A stretch of 64,000 bases of DNA from Flammula alnicola (Eukaryota > Basidiomycota > Agaricomycetes > Agaricales > Strophariaceae), in NCBI GenBank assembly GCA_015499995.1, contig JADNRV010000067.1, forward strand, positions 203,298 to 267,297. Reading direction: 5' to 3'. The notes under the pieces are model-generated. The model searched no databases, was not told the origin of the DNA, and saw nothing but the letters and a program-made list of their open reading frames with translations. Made by a program: the position numbers and the translations under genes. This document shows positions 1 through 9,119 of this stretch, piece by piece (positions within the stretch are counted from its first letter, which is position 1; each line of letters starts with the position of its first letter).

Positions 1-674
1 AAGGCCTCGGGATCCGCCAATGCTGTAACCGAGGATTCGGATGCTGACAGTGACTTTGTTTTGGCTGTCGACATCGAGACCGAGTCTAATTTTTCGAACG
101 ACTCGATGCCGCCGCTGATGTCCGTGGCTGTATCTGAACAGGAGGATCTCAAAGACGGCAATCACTATGGGGGCGAGGATGTTTCCGATGCTAGTGATTG
201 GTTTTCGGAGGTGGCTAGCGATGCGGGTGACTTCGAACCTGGCGAAGATTACGGCTGGGATGTGGTGTCAGATGCGGACACTGTGGAATCAATCAGCGAC
301 ACGGCGCCTGATGTACTGAGCACTCACACGGACACCGAGCAGCCCAATGCCCCTCGCGTGGAGATTTTCGACTCCGGAACGACCCGCCATATTTCTCCTT
401 ATCGAGACGACTTCGACTCTCTTAGGGAGATTTCTCCCCAGACTCTCCGTGCTGCCAATAAAGGAAATTTTAATGCTATCGGTGTCGGCGAACTCACCAT
501 CAACGTACCCGATGGAGTGGAGACGAACCAACTCCAGCTCACAGAAGTCCTGTATTCGCCTGAGGTCGGTTATACATTAGTCTCGATCGGGCGGCTCGAC
601 GAGAAAGGATTCAAAGTTACCTTGGGTGATGGGAAGTGTACCATCCGCGGTCCAGATGGCGAGCGTATCGGGCA
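1..674 (+). pseudogene. Ty1/copia retrotransposon, gag-protease part (5' end outside window)
   Basis: The frame is open from base 1, so the element starts outside the window. The first ~110 residues are acidic and low in complexity, like the spacer before a copia protease. The retropepsin active site DSGTTRHIS lies at about 370-396, followed by a protease-like stretch ending LVSIGRLDEKGF. The frame runs to a stop at 699. The downstream pre-integrase domain is in another frame, with the change near 670-680, so the polyprotein is broken here. The protease would cleave the Gag-Pol polyprotein of an intact element. Confidence 0.8.
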
Positions 675-2290
675 AGTGCCTGTACCGCCTCGAGCGTGAG
701 GCTGATTCCGCGAACGCCATCGAGGCGATCACCCTCGATCAGTTCCATCGCCGCATGGGCCACGTATCCCCTCTAGTTGCCCGAAAACTTGTTGAGAACA
801 AGTTTGTTACGGGTATCCATCTCCAGGAGACACCCGCCGGCGACCCCTTCTTTTGCGAGTCATGCGTTTACGCGAAGGCTACAAGGAAGCCTGTGCTGAA
901 GGAGAGAGAGGGCGAGCGGGCAACCGAATTTGCCGGAGAAGTCCATTCCGACCTGTTGGGGCCAGCGCCTGTTTCTACAAAGGGTGGAAAGCGTTACTAC
1001 GTCACATATACAGACGACAAAACCAGGCTTACGAACATTTATTTCCTCGCGAAGAAATTCGAGACCCTGCAGTCCTATAAGGACTACGAGGCTTGGTGCG
1101 AGACCCAGCACGGTGCTAAGGTCAAGATCCTTCACTCGGATCGCGGTGGAGAGTACGAGGGGCAGGAATTTATTTTATACCTCAAATCTCGAGGCACGCA
1201 CCCTAAGCGAACTGTCCACCACACGCCGCAGCATAACGGCGTCGCCGAGCGTCGCAACCGCGTCATCGTTGAGCGCATTCGTGCACTCTTGCATGCGAGC
1301 GGCTTGCCCAAATCTCTCTGGGGCGAAGCTGCGAGGCACGTTGTGTGGTTGTTGAACCGAACATCAACGAAGGCCGTCGATGGAAAGACGCCTTACGAGG
1401 CGGCATATGGGAAGAAGCCCGACCTTAGTCAGGTGCGCGAGTGGGGAGAAAAGGTGTGGGTGCGGGTGGAAGGTGGTACAAAGCTCGGAGGGCGTGTGCG
1501 AGAAGGGAGATGGATGGGCGTGGATGATAATTCCAAGGGCGTGCGGGTGTATTGGCCTGATAAGAGGACGGTATCGGTGGAAAGGAATGTCTATTATGAC
1601 AAAACGGGGGCGTCAGCTTCTCGTCTCGAGGGGGAGGATTGGGATTTCGTCGAAACAAAAGCTGACGAACATACCTCGACTCCAGCGAGCGATAAGGCGC
1701 CGTCAACCTCTCAGGACCCTCCATCTATCCCCATTTCTCAACCTCTGCCTGCCGAAACACTCAATCCACCACCTCCGCCATCTGAAGTCCCATCCGACAC
1801 TGCTTCTGACACTGAAACGCGCCCCAAACGCACTCGGCGAGCCACCAGCCGTCTCCAAGATGTTCTCGACGGAAATGCGGTCATGACGAACCGCCGTAAT
1901 GCGCCTATTGTCCGTGGTGTGCAGCTCCCAACCCCTCCGCAGCCAGTCGTTCCAAACGAGCCCCTCGAGGAACCAGTACTTGAGGGGGAGGGCTCCAGCG
2001 ATTGGATCATGGCGGCTGATTATGCTGACGAGTATGCGATGGTGGCCGAGATCAGCGAGGCTGAGGCGCTTGAGCCACGCTCGCTTGATGAGGCGAAGTT
2101 ACGGCCTGACTGGCCGCTGTGGGAGAAGGCGATCGAGGAGGAATTGGGTGTCTTGAGGGCAGCGGGGACATGGGAGCTCATTGATACGCCAGCAGGGGTG
2201 AACATTGTGGGTTCCAAGTGGGTTTTCCGGGCGAAAAAGGATGCGGCTGGCAATATCATCCGATACAAAGCACGTCTCGTTGTGCAGAAT
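660..2290 (+). pseudogene. Ty1/copia pre-integrase and integrase region
   Basis: The GAG-pre-integrase motif (HRRMGHVS, then FCESCVYAKATRKPV) spans about 750-900. The integrase core follows, with acidic residues in HSDLLGP, LHSDRGGEYE and NGVAERRNR, the expected DDE set. A proline/serine-rich linker at ~1690-1990 leads to the start of the reverse transcriptase (WVFRAKKDAAGN, YKARLV). The frame then goes wrong at about 2285 and ends at 2392. It is continuous for ~540 codons, so the element is not very old, but frameshifts on both sides make it inactive. This integrase would insert element cDNA into chromosomes. Confidence 0.88.
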
Positions 2291-2299
2291 TCTCACAAG

Positions 2300-2714
2300 T
2301 ACCCGGCGTCGACTATTTCGACACTTTGCACCTGTGGCTCACCTGGCGTCAATCCGCGCCATTCTCGCAATGGCAGCTGCACGCGATCTTGAAATCCATC
2401 AGATCGATATCAAAGGTGCATATTTGAATGGCGTACTCACCAGTGACGAGCTCATCTACATGTGTCAACCCCCTGGCTATGCAATCCCTGGATCCTCTGG
2501 TAAAGTATGCTGGCTTCGCAAGACTCTCTATGGCTTGAAGCAAAGCGGACGGTTATGGTACCAACGGCTAGTCGAAATCGTCGTGACGAACTTGGATTTT
2601 AGGCAGTGCGACGTGGACCAGGCAGTTTTCTACAGGCAGAGAGGCGAGAGTTTGATCGTGGTGTTGGTTCATGTCGATGATTGCACTATCGCAGCCACTT
2701 TTCACAGCCACTGA
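2300..2714 (+). pseudogene. Ty1/copia reverse transcriptase region
   Basis: The frame carries HFAPVAHLASIRAIL, then QIDIKGAYLNG (first catalytic Asp), LRKTLYGLKQSGRLW, and VHVDDCTIA, which holds the catalytic Asp pair. It lies in a different frame from the integrase upstream and from the thumb/connection region after 2714. At least two frameshifts therefore separate parts of one polyprotein. Copia reverse transcriptases copy element RNA into cDNA in cytoplasmic particles; this copy cannot make a full-length product. Confidence 0.88.
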
Positions 2715-3397
2715 TTGCGGCATTCAAAGCCGGCGTCGCCAAGCACGTGGGGATAACAGATCTAGGCGAGCTTCACCGGCTCCTTGGACTCATTGAGGTG
2801 CGGCGTGTGCGTGAAGAACGCTGCCTATCTCTCCCAACGCTCCTACATCGACTCCATTATTCGTCGATATGGCTTACAGGACCTTAAGCCAGTTTCTATT
2901 CCTACGGATCCCAACGTCCGCCTCACATCCGCGCAATCACCGTCGACTTCACACGACTTCGCACGCATGAGAGATGTGCCTTACCATGAGGCCGTCGGCT
3001 CGCTCATGTACGCGCTTATGCCGTCCAAACTGTCTCGCGTTTTTCCACGAAACCTGGACCCGAGCATTGGGACGCCGTGAAGAGGATATTTCGATATTTG
3101 AAGGGCACGAGGGAGCTTTGGCTTGTGTACGGCGGCGAGGCAAGGGAATTAACTGGATATGCTGATGCTGATGGTAGTATGGCCGAGGATAGGCATGCCA
3201 TTTCCGGGTACGCTTTTCTTTTGAATGGCGGCGCAATTTCTTGGAGCGCAAAGCGCCAGGAAATTATTTCTCTTTCCACAACCGAGTCCGAATATGTGGC
3301 GGCCACTCACGCGGCCAAGGAAGCATTATGGTTGCGTTCACTTCTCTCCCAACTCTTCCCAGGCGCGCTCCAACCTACGACTCTATTTTCGGACAAT
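2700..3397 (+). pseudogene. Ty1/copia connection and RNase H region, truncated
   Basis: Segments at 2700-3080 read GDLGEL-like thumb, YLSQRSYIDSIIRRYGL and YHEAVGSLMYA in alternating frames. A short stretch is missing after LMYA, where other copia elements have a TRPDI-type motif. From 3077 the frame gives FRYLKGTRELWL, GYADADGSMAEDRHA, SGYAFLLNGG, then STTESEYVA and AKEALWL, the copia RNase H. The match stops at FSDN near 3396, where the next residues of the RNase H are expected but a dispersed HSP110-bearing repeat begins. The 3' end and any LTR are missing here. Confidence 0.85.
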
Positions 3398-3950
3398 CAT
3401 TTACCACGGGCTAACCGCGCACGCTGTAGGGGGCAGGACCTCATTATTGCCGCGTATGTCATACACGTACGCCTCGAGAGTATTTTTACGGTCCTGTTCA
3501 GCAAAGTTGGATCAATATCTGGGATGAGACGAAGAAGGAAAAGTTACCTCAGTATCCATCATGACTTTGTCGGCGGTGTGCATCTGACTTTCCTCCTTAT
3601 ATTTTTCGACGATAGACCTGTCCAGCGAAGGGTCGAAGTATTCGTAAGGTCGATATCGGAGACTTGAGCATAAGTCGCAGAATCTCGCTGGGAGCCGATT
3701 TGTTGAGTGAGGATGTTGATTGCGGTGGTGCAGTCCTCGGAACAATCCAGAGGGCCGATATAAACTTGATTGAGGCCAGATGGTGTCTTGAGTCGAAGTC
3801 AAAGACCCCGAGTTTCTGAGGGCCGGCGCAACCAGACCTTCCCGATAATACGTATCCGCCAACTTGGCGCGGGCAAGGCTCACTTCGTCATCCCAGAGCC
3901 ATGACACACAGTCAAAGACGGCCCTTTTTGTGGATATCTAGAAAATGGAA
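3398..3950 (-). repeat. Dispersed repeat fragment with HSP110 exons, inserted at the copia 3' end
   Basis: The minus strand matches two parts of the repeat at 55.9-58.07 kb. One part (3590-3950) equals 56140-56420, including the frame reading DDEVSLARAKLADTYY and ALRNSGSLTS. The other (3398-3625) reads YKEESQMHTADKVMMDTE, a ~57-nt intron, then DRKNTLEAYVYDIRG. That second part resembles the C-terminal substrate-binding region of fungal HSP110 (SSE1-type) chaperones. Both exons and the intron survive, so this is a DNA-level copy. It replaces the end of the copia RNase H. Confidence 0.7.
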
Positions 3951-4439
3951 GCTGTCTTCAGTCTCATTCTATCTATAAAAGAAGAAGGCATAAGCGATAC
4001 GAATATCCACAGCAGGTCGAACTTACCTTACCAAAGTGCCTCATACTCTGCGCTCCACCTCAAATGCTTCAATTTCGAATGACTCGAAAACTTCGCTTGC
4101 TCTTAAAAAATCAACCGTATGGCTCCGAATTGTCTCAAACGAGTCCGTCTGAGACACTCCTGAAGTCCATTGGAAGCTGAGACGTTGAGGACGTAGCATT
4201 AAGAGTGACACTGACAGCGAGAGTGACACGTTGGTGACACGCTGTTATAAGTCCGAGTTTGTTTTCAAAGTTCCCAACCAAACAAATACTCACTCAACTA
4301 CTCGCTAACTCACGGTCGCTGTGACTGACAACCTCATCCGATTCACACTACTTAGCAGGATTACTGGCGTTTGCAAGGGGATAGCCCTTTGCAGCGCCTT
4401 GAGTCCAGTTGTTTTAGAAGGTAGTAGTTAGAAGCCGTG

Positions 4440-4880
4440 CCCGTCGTTATTCAGCCCAGTAGTTGAGCCCAAGGAAAACTGCATCCCGTCGACCAAGGTG
4501 TTGTCGTTCTACCGCCAGGACGCTTTCTCCATCGAGGCGGCATACTCTATGCTCAGCCTGAGCTGTTTCCTGGCGCGATCAACCCCCGGATCGGAACCGC
4601 CGAGGAGGTAAATGGCGATGCTGCTGGTGTCAAACTAAAGACAAGGTTGAACCTTCATGGCATTTATGTCGTTCGAGCAAGCCTATGTTGGAAAGATCGA
4701 GGAGAAGCGACAAATTCATGATGGAGGTAAGTTTTCCTGCTTATTCATCTCATCCCAGATATCGATACAATTTTGCCGAACAGGACCGCAAAAATGCTCT
4801 CGAGGAGTACCCCCTATTCTATGCGCGGCAAGGTAGAGGTTATACCCCCTACAGCGTGCGCGGTTATCCCATGATAAATT
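4440..4880 (+). pseudogene. HSP110 / SSE1-type chaperone gene fragment (copy A)
   Basis: Translation in three frames gives pieces of one protein in the right order: LFSPVVEPKENCIPSTKVLSF with YRQDAFSIEAAYS, then AQPELFPGAINPRIG and VKLKTRLNLHGIY, then MSFEQAYVGKIEEKRQ. After an intron at about 4727-4783 comes DRKNALEEY. This is the order of the substrate-binding beta domain and following helices of HSP110-family nucleotide exchange factors (fungal SSE1/hsp88). At least two frameshifts (~4548 and ~4655) break it, and the ATPase domain is absent. The assignment rests on remembered family motifs. The same fragment occurs in reverse at 57475-57880. Confidence 0.65.
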
Positions 4881-5186
4881 AACGTCCGTATAATCAGAGT
4901 TCGACACAAAAACAACCTACCTTCATGCTCTAGTTATGTGGATCCAAGCAGAATGCAATACGCCGGCCAAAGGGCCTCGCTGACTGCGGGTCCATATTCA
5001 TTCCGCACTCCGTCCATCCATTCTCGTGTACGATCCTGCCCTCAATAAGACCGTCACGGATGGCCTGCCTACGACGTACTCTATGTCTTCAACTTTCCGG
5101 TGAGAGCGACACGCTGACCGAGTCCAAAACGTCTGAGTTTGTTTCCAAAGTTCCTTACCAAACAAACGACTCGCCGATTCCACTAG

Positions 5187-5470
5187 CAGGATTACTGGCG
5201 TTTGTAAGGGATAACCCTTGCAGAGCCTTAAGTCCAGTTCAGCTAGAGGGTGGCATCCATCTACATGTAGTGTCAATCGTGTCCCTCCCTCCATCTTCTG
5301 GCAGGATTACTGGCGTTTGTAAGGGGATAGCCCTTTGCAGCGCCTTGAGTCCAGTTCAGCTAGGCGAGGTTGGCGTTCATCTACGTGTATTGTCAATTGC
5401 GTCTCTCCCTCCATCTTCTAGCAGGATTACTAGCGTTTGTAAGGGGATAGCCCGTTGCAGCGTCTCGCCT
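5187..5470 (+). repeat. Tandem 114-120 bp minisatellite, three units
   Basis: Units begin GCAGGATTACTGGCGTTTGT at 5187, 5301 and 5421 (spacings 114 and 120). Each continues through GGGATAGCCCTTTGCAGCGC and ends CCCTCCCTCCATCTTCT. A single unit lies at 4359. Reverse-strand sets lie at 32330-32495, 48090-48240, 56880-57170 and 57940-58000, and a plus-strand set at 60480-60660. Unit number differs between copies, so the array changes size. Confidence 0.85.
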
Positions 5471-5715
5471 AGTAGGCAATCTTCGTCGCTTTCTTTCTCC
5501 CTCAGGCCTCAACCACGATCGCCCTCTGGATTGCTCCGAGGACTATGAAGTGGATTTCTGTTGTTTATTTGCGAGCGAAGCGAGCACCCCTTCTCTGAGG
5601 GTGAATGGAGCGTCGAGTCACTCTTCATTCGTGCTTTTGCATCGGGATAGCCCTCTGCAGCACCCTTATATCCTCCAACCGTCCCGGGTCGGCGTGTTTG
5701 GTTCGCTCAACTTTC

Positions 5716-6499
5716 AGAGTATCTCAGGCGGTCTCTCTTGAGGGCTTTCGGAGCCATTGGAAGTTTAATCGTCTTGGGGTGAAAGCTCAGGGTGTCGAGG
5801 ACATCAGCGAGAGTAAGTAAGCTGGACATCGTCTTACTCTTCATACCACTTACACTTTTTAACCTCCAGCTTGTGGACTAAAAGCGGGGGCAGTCTCAGG
5901 CTGGCGGAGAACTTACGCACGATTTACAACGCTTAGGCGGCTTGACGTCAGCTGACGCGTTGCGTTTCAATTGGGTACGACTATAATTCTCGACGCGACA
6001 ATTTTATGTCATATTGGATAACAGCATGTCACTTATTTCGGAAGCCACCTACTCTACTCTCAAAGGACTGCAGCTGGTTACTATTCATACGTGGTGTACC
6101 CGAGATGGGGAAGCGATGATAGCAGTCTCTCGCCCTCCCACGACACAACACGCTTGGCGAAGTGGGTTTCAATTGCCGAAAGGGGCACCACCTCAATGCC
6201 TTCTTCTAACTCTCGATCCCACTTAGATACTGGTATTTCGCAAACGGATCGTGGACATGTGCTTGTTGATGGCGTCTAACGACAAACCAGGTCCCCTTAA
6301 TGTCGGGTGTGTTGCCAAATTTGAGGATATCCATAATACTATATGGGACGTCTGACCCGCGGCAGAGGACTCCGCTATTGCCTGCATGTGTCGCTCGCAC
6401 GGGGTAGGTAATCCCTCGTCGCTTGGTCGACATGGCTTTCATGGGCATATTGATACCTTGGCGCGCGTGTCGAGCAAGAGCTCTGTAAACCTCGTCTGA
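5716..6499. other. Non-coding stretch, no gene recognised
   Basis: Only short unsupported frames occur here. A line near 5735-5770 (GGAGCCATTGGAAG) faintly repeats the 5' part of copy A around 4115-4180, so this may be decayed repeat. I see no protein family, RNA gene or clear repeat boundary. Confidence 0.4.
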
Positions 6500-6650
6500 A
6501 CCTTCGCCATTTGAATTCCTACCTTCAGCACGCCCAGCGTCCCTTAGGATTGCTCTGTGGACTGAGTTGCGGTTATCTACATCCAGCAGCAGTTAGCCAG
6601 CTCAGCGCAAACTCCGCCAGCGCCTTTCGAATTCCTCTTTTCTTTTACGG
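6500..6650 (+). repeat. Repeat segment shared in reverse with 55860-56040
   Basis: The plus strand reads CCATTTGAATTCCTACCTTC and then AGCACGCCCAGC and AAACTCCGCCAGCGCCTTTC. The minus strand of 55860-56040 carries the same strings in the same order with small changes. Together with copy A this makes the left and right repeat blocks of the window broadly inverted copies of each other. Confidence 0.7.
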
Positions 6651-6841
6651 GAGTTTCCTACTTCCTCCCAATCTCCTTCAGTTGCCCTCGCACAAGCACC
6701 TACGATGAAATGGTCGTCCTCCCGTATTCCAACAACTTTTCGTCTCAGAAAGAAACTCCGCCGGAGATAGCACAATCGTCAAGAGAAGATGGATACGGAA
6801 GGGCAACTACCTCATCCAGAGGTGGGAGAGCGATTTGTCAA

Positions 6842-7340
6842 AAGAAGGCTGCACCCATATCCACCACTTTTCACTTTACCGGTGCTGCTGCCACCGCAGG
6901 CGCTTACTTCCAAATCAAGAAAGTTAGAAGGACCCCAGGTGAAATACACGCTGGATCAACAATGTGCTCTAGCGTTTCAGATCATTGGCTGGGGATGAAG
7001 GTGGACCATATATGGGCCTTCGCTTTTTGATGCTCTTGTGTCCCAGACAGGCCAAATGTTGTTACAACTGAGCGCGTCAATGGCGTTCCAGTTGGCCAGC
7101 CTGATGACGATGACCATAGATCAGCTGTGGAGCGCGCTTCCTCCACAATCCTGGAGCCCAAGCACCGCCATGGTGTGACTGCCGCCATGAATGGTGGTGA
7201 CAATCACGGCAAAGAAAGGTTGACACCCGTTACCCTGAGCATACTTTTCAAACCACATAGCGGTAGCTTTCACCCACTGGGGTTTGATGCATCTGGTTCA
7301 TTGCGCATTTACATATTCACTACTCAGCCCATTAGTATAG
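6842..7340 (+). pseudogene. Decayed TET/JBP-family dioxygenase pseudogene (N-terminal half only)
   Basis: Two frames give KKAAPISTTFHFTG, AAATAGAY, then LEGPQVKYTLDQ and FQIIGWG. These align with AVPISTTFEF, APAASGAY, LEGRKVKYTVEQ and FQVIGWD of the intact gene at 20872-22400. After an apparent intron, 7045-7300 reads DRPNVV, NGVPVGQPDDDD, AVERASSTILE, AAMNGG, HGKERLTPV and then ASGSLRIYIF. This aligns with the next ~100 residues of the intact protein. One frameshift lies near 6915. The frame stops at 7378, before the iron-binding core, so no dioxygenase activity is possible. It is much more diverged than the 41.5-kb copy. Confidence 0.7.
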
Positions 7341-7378
7341 CGTTGACCACTGCCGACACCCCGTGCCACACAACCTGA

Positions 7379-9080
7379 AGGAATCTGCGTGGAAGCGAGT
7401 TAGCCGCAGGCCCACTTCAACTCTGTCGAGCCTATACCTTTGGAGAGCGTACTCGATGAGGCGCTGGTCGCCGCTGCGTATATTGACGACTCCGTTGGTC
7501 GTATACCCCATCCGCATCACCAAGATGTCCCCATGCCACTGCCTACCCATCAGCGCAAGAACAGCGGCGTTGGTCGGAAGGTATTTGTGATTTTTCACGA
7601 ATATCTGAAACCGGTGTTGGCGACGTCCCCTGCGAATGGTGACGATTGTGTCGTGAATTCGTGGCTGGATGCTCCCGGATAAGGCCTCTTCAACGAGTGG
7701 ACTGCGTTGATGCGAGGTAATTCGCGTCTGGATAGGCAGCAGGCTGGGTCTTGTTGATGCTGCTCCATAAAGTACAGCGCGTACAGGAAAATAGCGGGCC
7801 TGTGCAAATGTAAATGTCAACATCAAGTCTGTTGGTGTTACTTGTCCTTACGCCATAGCAAGGAGTGATGCGGGTGCGAGAGTAAGGCATGTTTGTGGGT
7901 TGAACTTAGGCCTGAGGCAACACATCGTTGGCTTGCCGCACCTTAAAAGAAATTTCTTCATCACCGCTGAACATGTGGTGGGACGATATTCGACACTAAG
8001 TCAATGCGTATTTGCATCGTCATTTTCACACCGTCTTACGGACGAGCAGAGGCTGACTCGACTGGATGAGATTTTTCCTGTCTCCTCTTATTGTAGCGAC
8101 TTGACCATTGAACGAATGCCGGCATTAATGAAATCATTCCTTTTTGTGCATATTGAGACTTGCATCTACCCGATACTCAACCCTGATGGCACAGGGTCTC
8201 GCCCCTGGGCAACACGCGTACGTTCATCGCTCGCGTCGCAGAGCATATCATTCGACACTGAACTTGTGGTGCGACGACAGTTGACGCTGAGTCATTCATT
8301 TTCGCGCTATCCCACCACAGGCCAATCACCACCGAATGCTTCTGGCAAATTCACAATTTATCCTGGAATGAATTTGTTGATCTTTCAAGTCTCTTTCAAG
8401 TCTCTTCCTTTTGCGCGCAACATGCTCGTGAGGCGTCACTCGCGTAGCAGGGGATTCTATCAATACTCAACTTGGGCTGTGTCCATGCGATATCACACCA
8501 TCTGAGGCTGACTCGGTTGGAATCTCCACTGAATGCTTGTGGTGACCTCACTATTGAACGAATACAGGGACTTTTTGGTTTGTCATGTTCTTTTCTTTTT
8601 GTCAGCCTGGTTGGTATTTGCGGCTCGTATATAGTTTGTGAATAGGCACAAGGTCCCTGGGAAATTGCTCGCATGCGGCCTCGCACTCAATTTTGAGTCC
8701 GACGATAACTGAAACTTGACGCCGAGTCACATATTTTCACCTTCATTTTCACACCCCTTATGTACTTGGATAAAATGATTGGAAGTTGAAGTTGTTTGAC
8801 GTACTCTATCCAGAATGTGAGTCATGGCCTGCTGAATTTCTTGGCAACATCTCCTTACGCACAGGGCCCATTTCTAACCCGATCCGGGATGTCTTACAAT
8901 CATCCTGTCCCTAGGCCTGCAACTCTCAATATTCGCGTTCGTGGAACCTATGTGAGTCAAGTGGCGGATTGTTCAGTCGGAAAGAAACTTATTGGCAGGG
9001 AAGACAGAATAGCGTGGCTGTGGCCACTCCTCGCAAAATTATAAATACGACTGAAGGAAAGCTGCAACGACCAAACGTGT
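7379..9080. other. Long gene-poor stretch with diffuse internal repeats
   Basis: No coding region is supported. A minus-strand frame at 7332-7826 (WHGDILVMRMG, NIRSGDQRL) faintly recalls hypothetical mushroom-fungus proteins but is too weak to call. Degenerate repeats occur: GAGGCTGACTCG followed by CCATTGAACGAAT or CTATTGAACGAAT at 8049-8120 and 8507-8562, and related lines with GACGCTGAGTCA and CATTTTC at about 8290, 8715 and 8000. Confidence 0.4.
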
Positions 9081-9119
9081 CTCTCGATGAGCTTCATACC
9101 ACTGCCGAATTCTAGCAAC

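Larger units (their letters stand above)
4070..5715 (+). repeat. Dispersed repeat copy A (carries HSP110 fragment and 120-bp tandem units)
   Basis: This block recurs in reverse at 56690-58065 with near identity over about 1.3 kb, and in part at 31830-32720 (minus) and 59480-59692 (plus). In order it holds: a 5' part ending CCGATTCACACTACTTAGCA; one 120-bp tandem unit; an HSP110 gene fragment (4440-4880); a unique stretch; three more tandem units (5187-5470); and a segment reading GCGAGCGAAGCGAGC to 5712. After 5712 copy A diverges, whereas the copy at 56.1-57 kb continues. No terminal inverted repeat or LTR was recognised at the ends. Confidence 0.75.

Noticed and set aside
5060..5548. Plus-strand frame with LSPVQL and SLPPSS repeats
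   Set aside because: It is translation of the 120-bp tandem units.
7332..7826. Minus-strand frame of 164 residues with WHGDILVMRMG
   Set aside because: Only a vague resemblance to hypothetical fungal proteins; no motif or splicing to support it.
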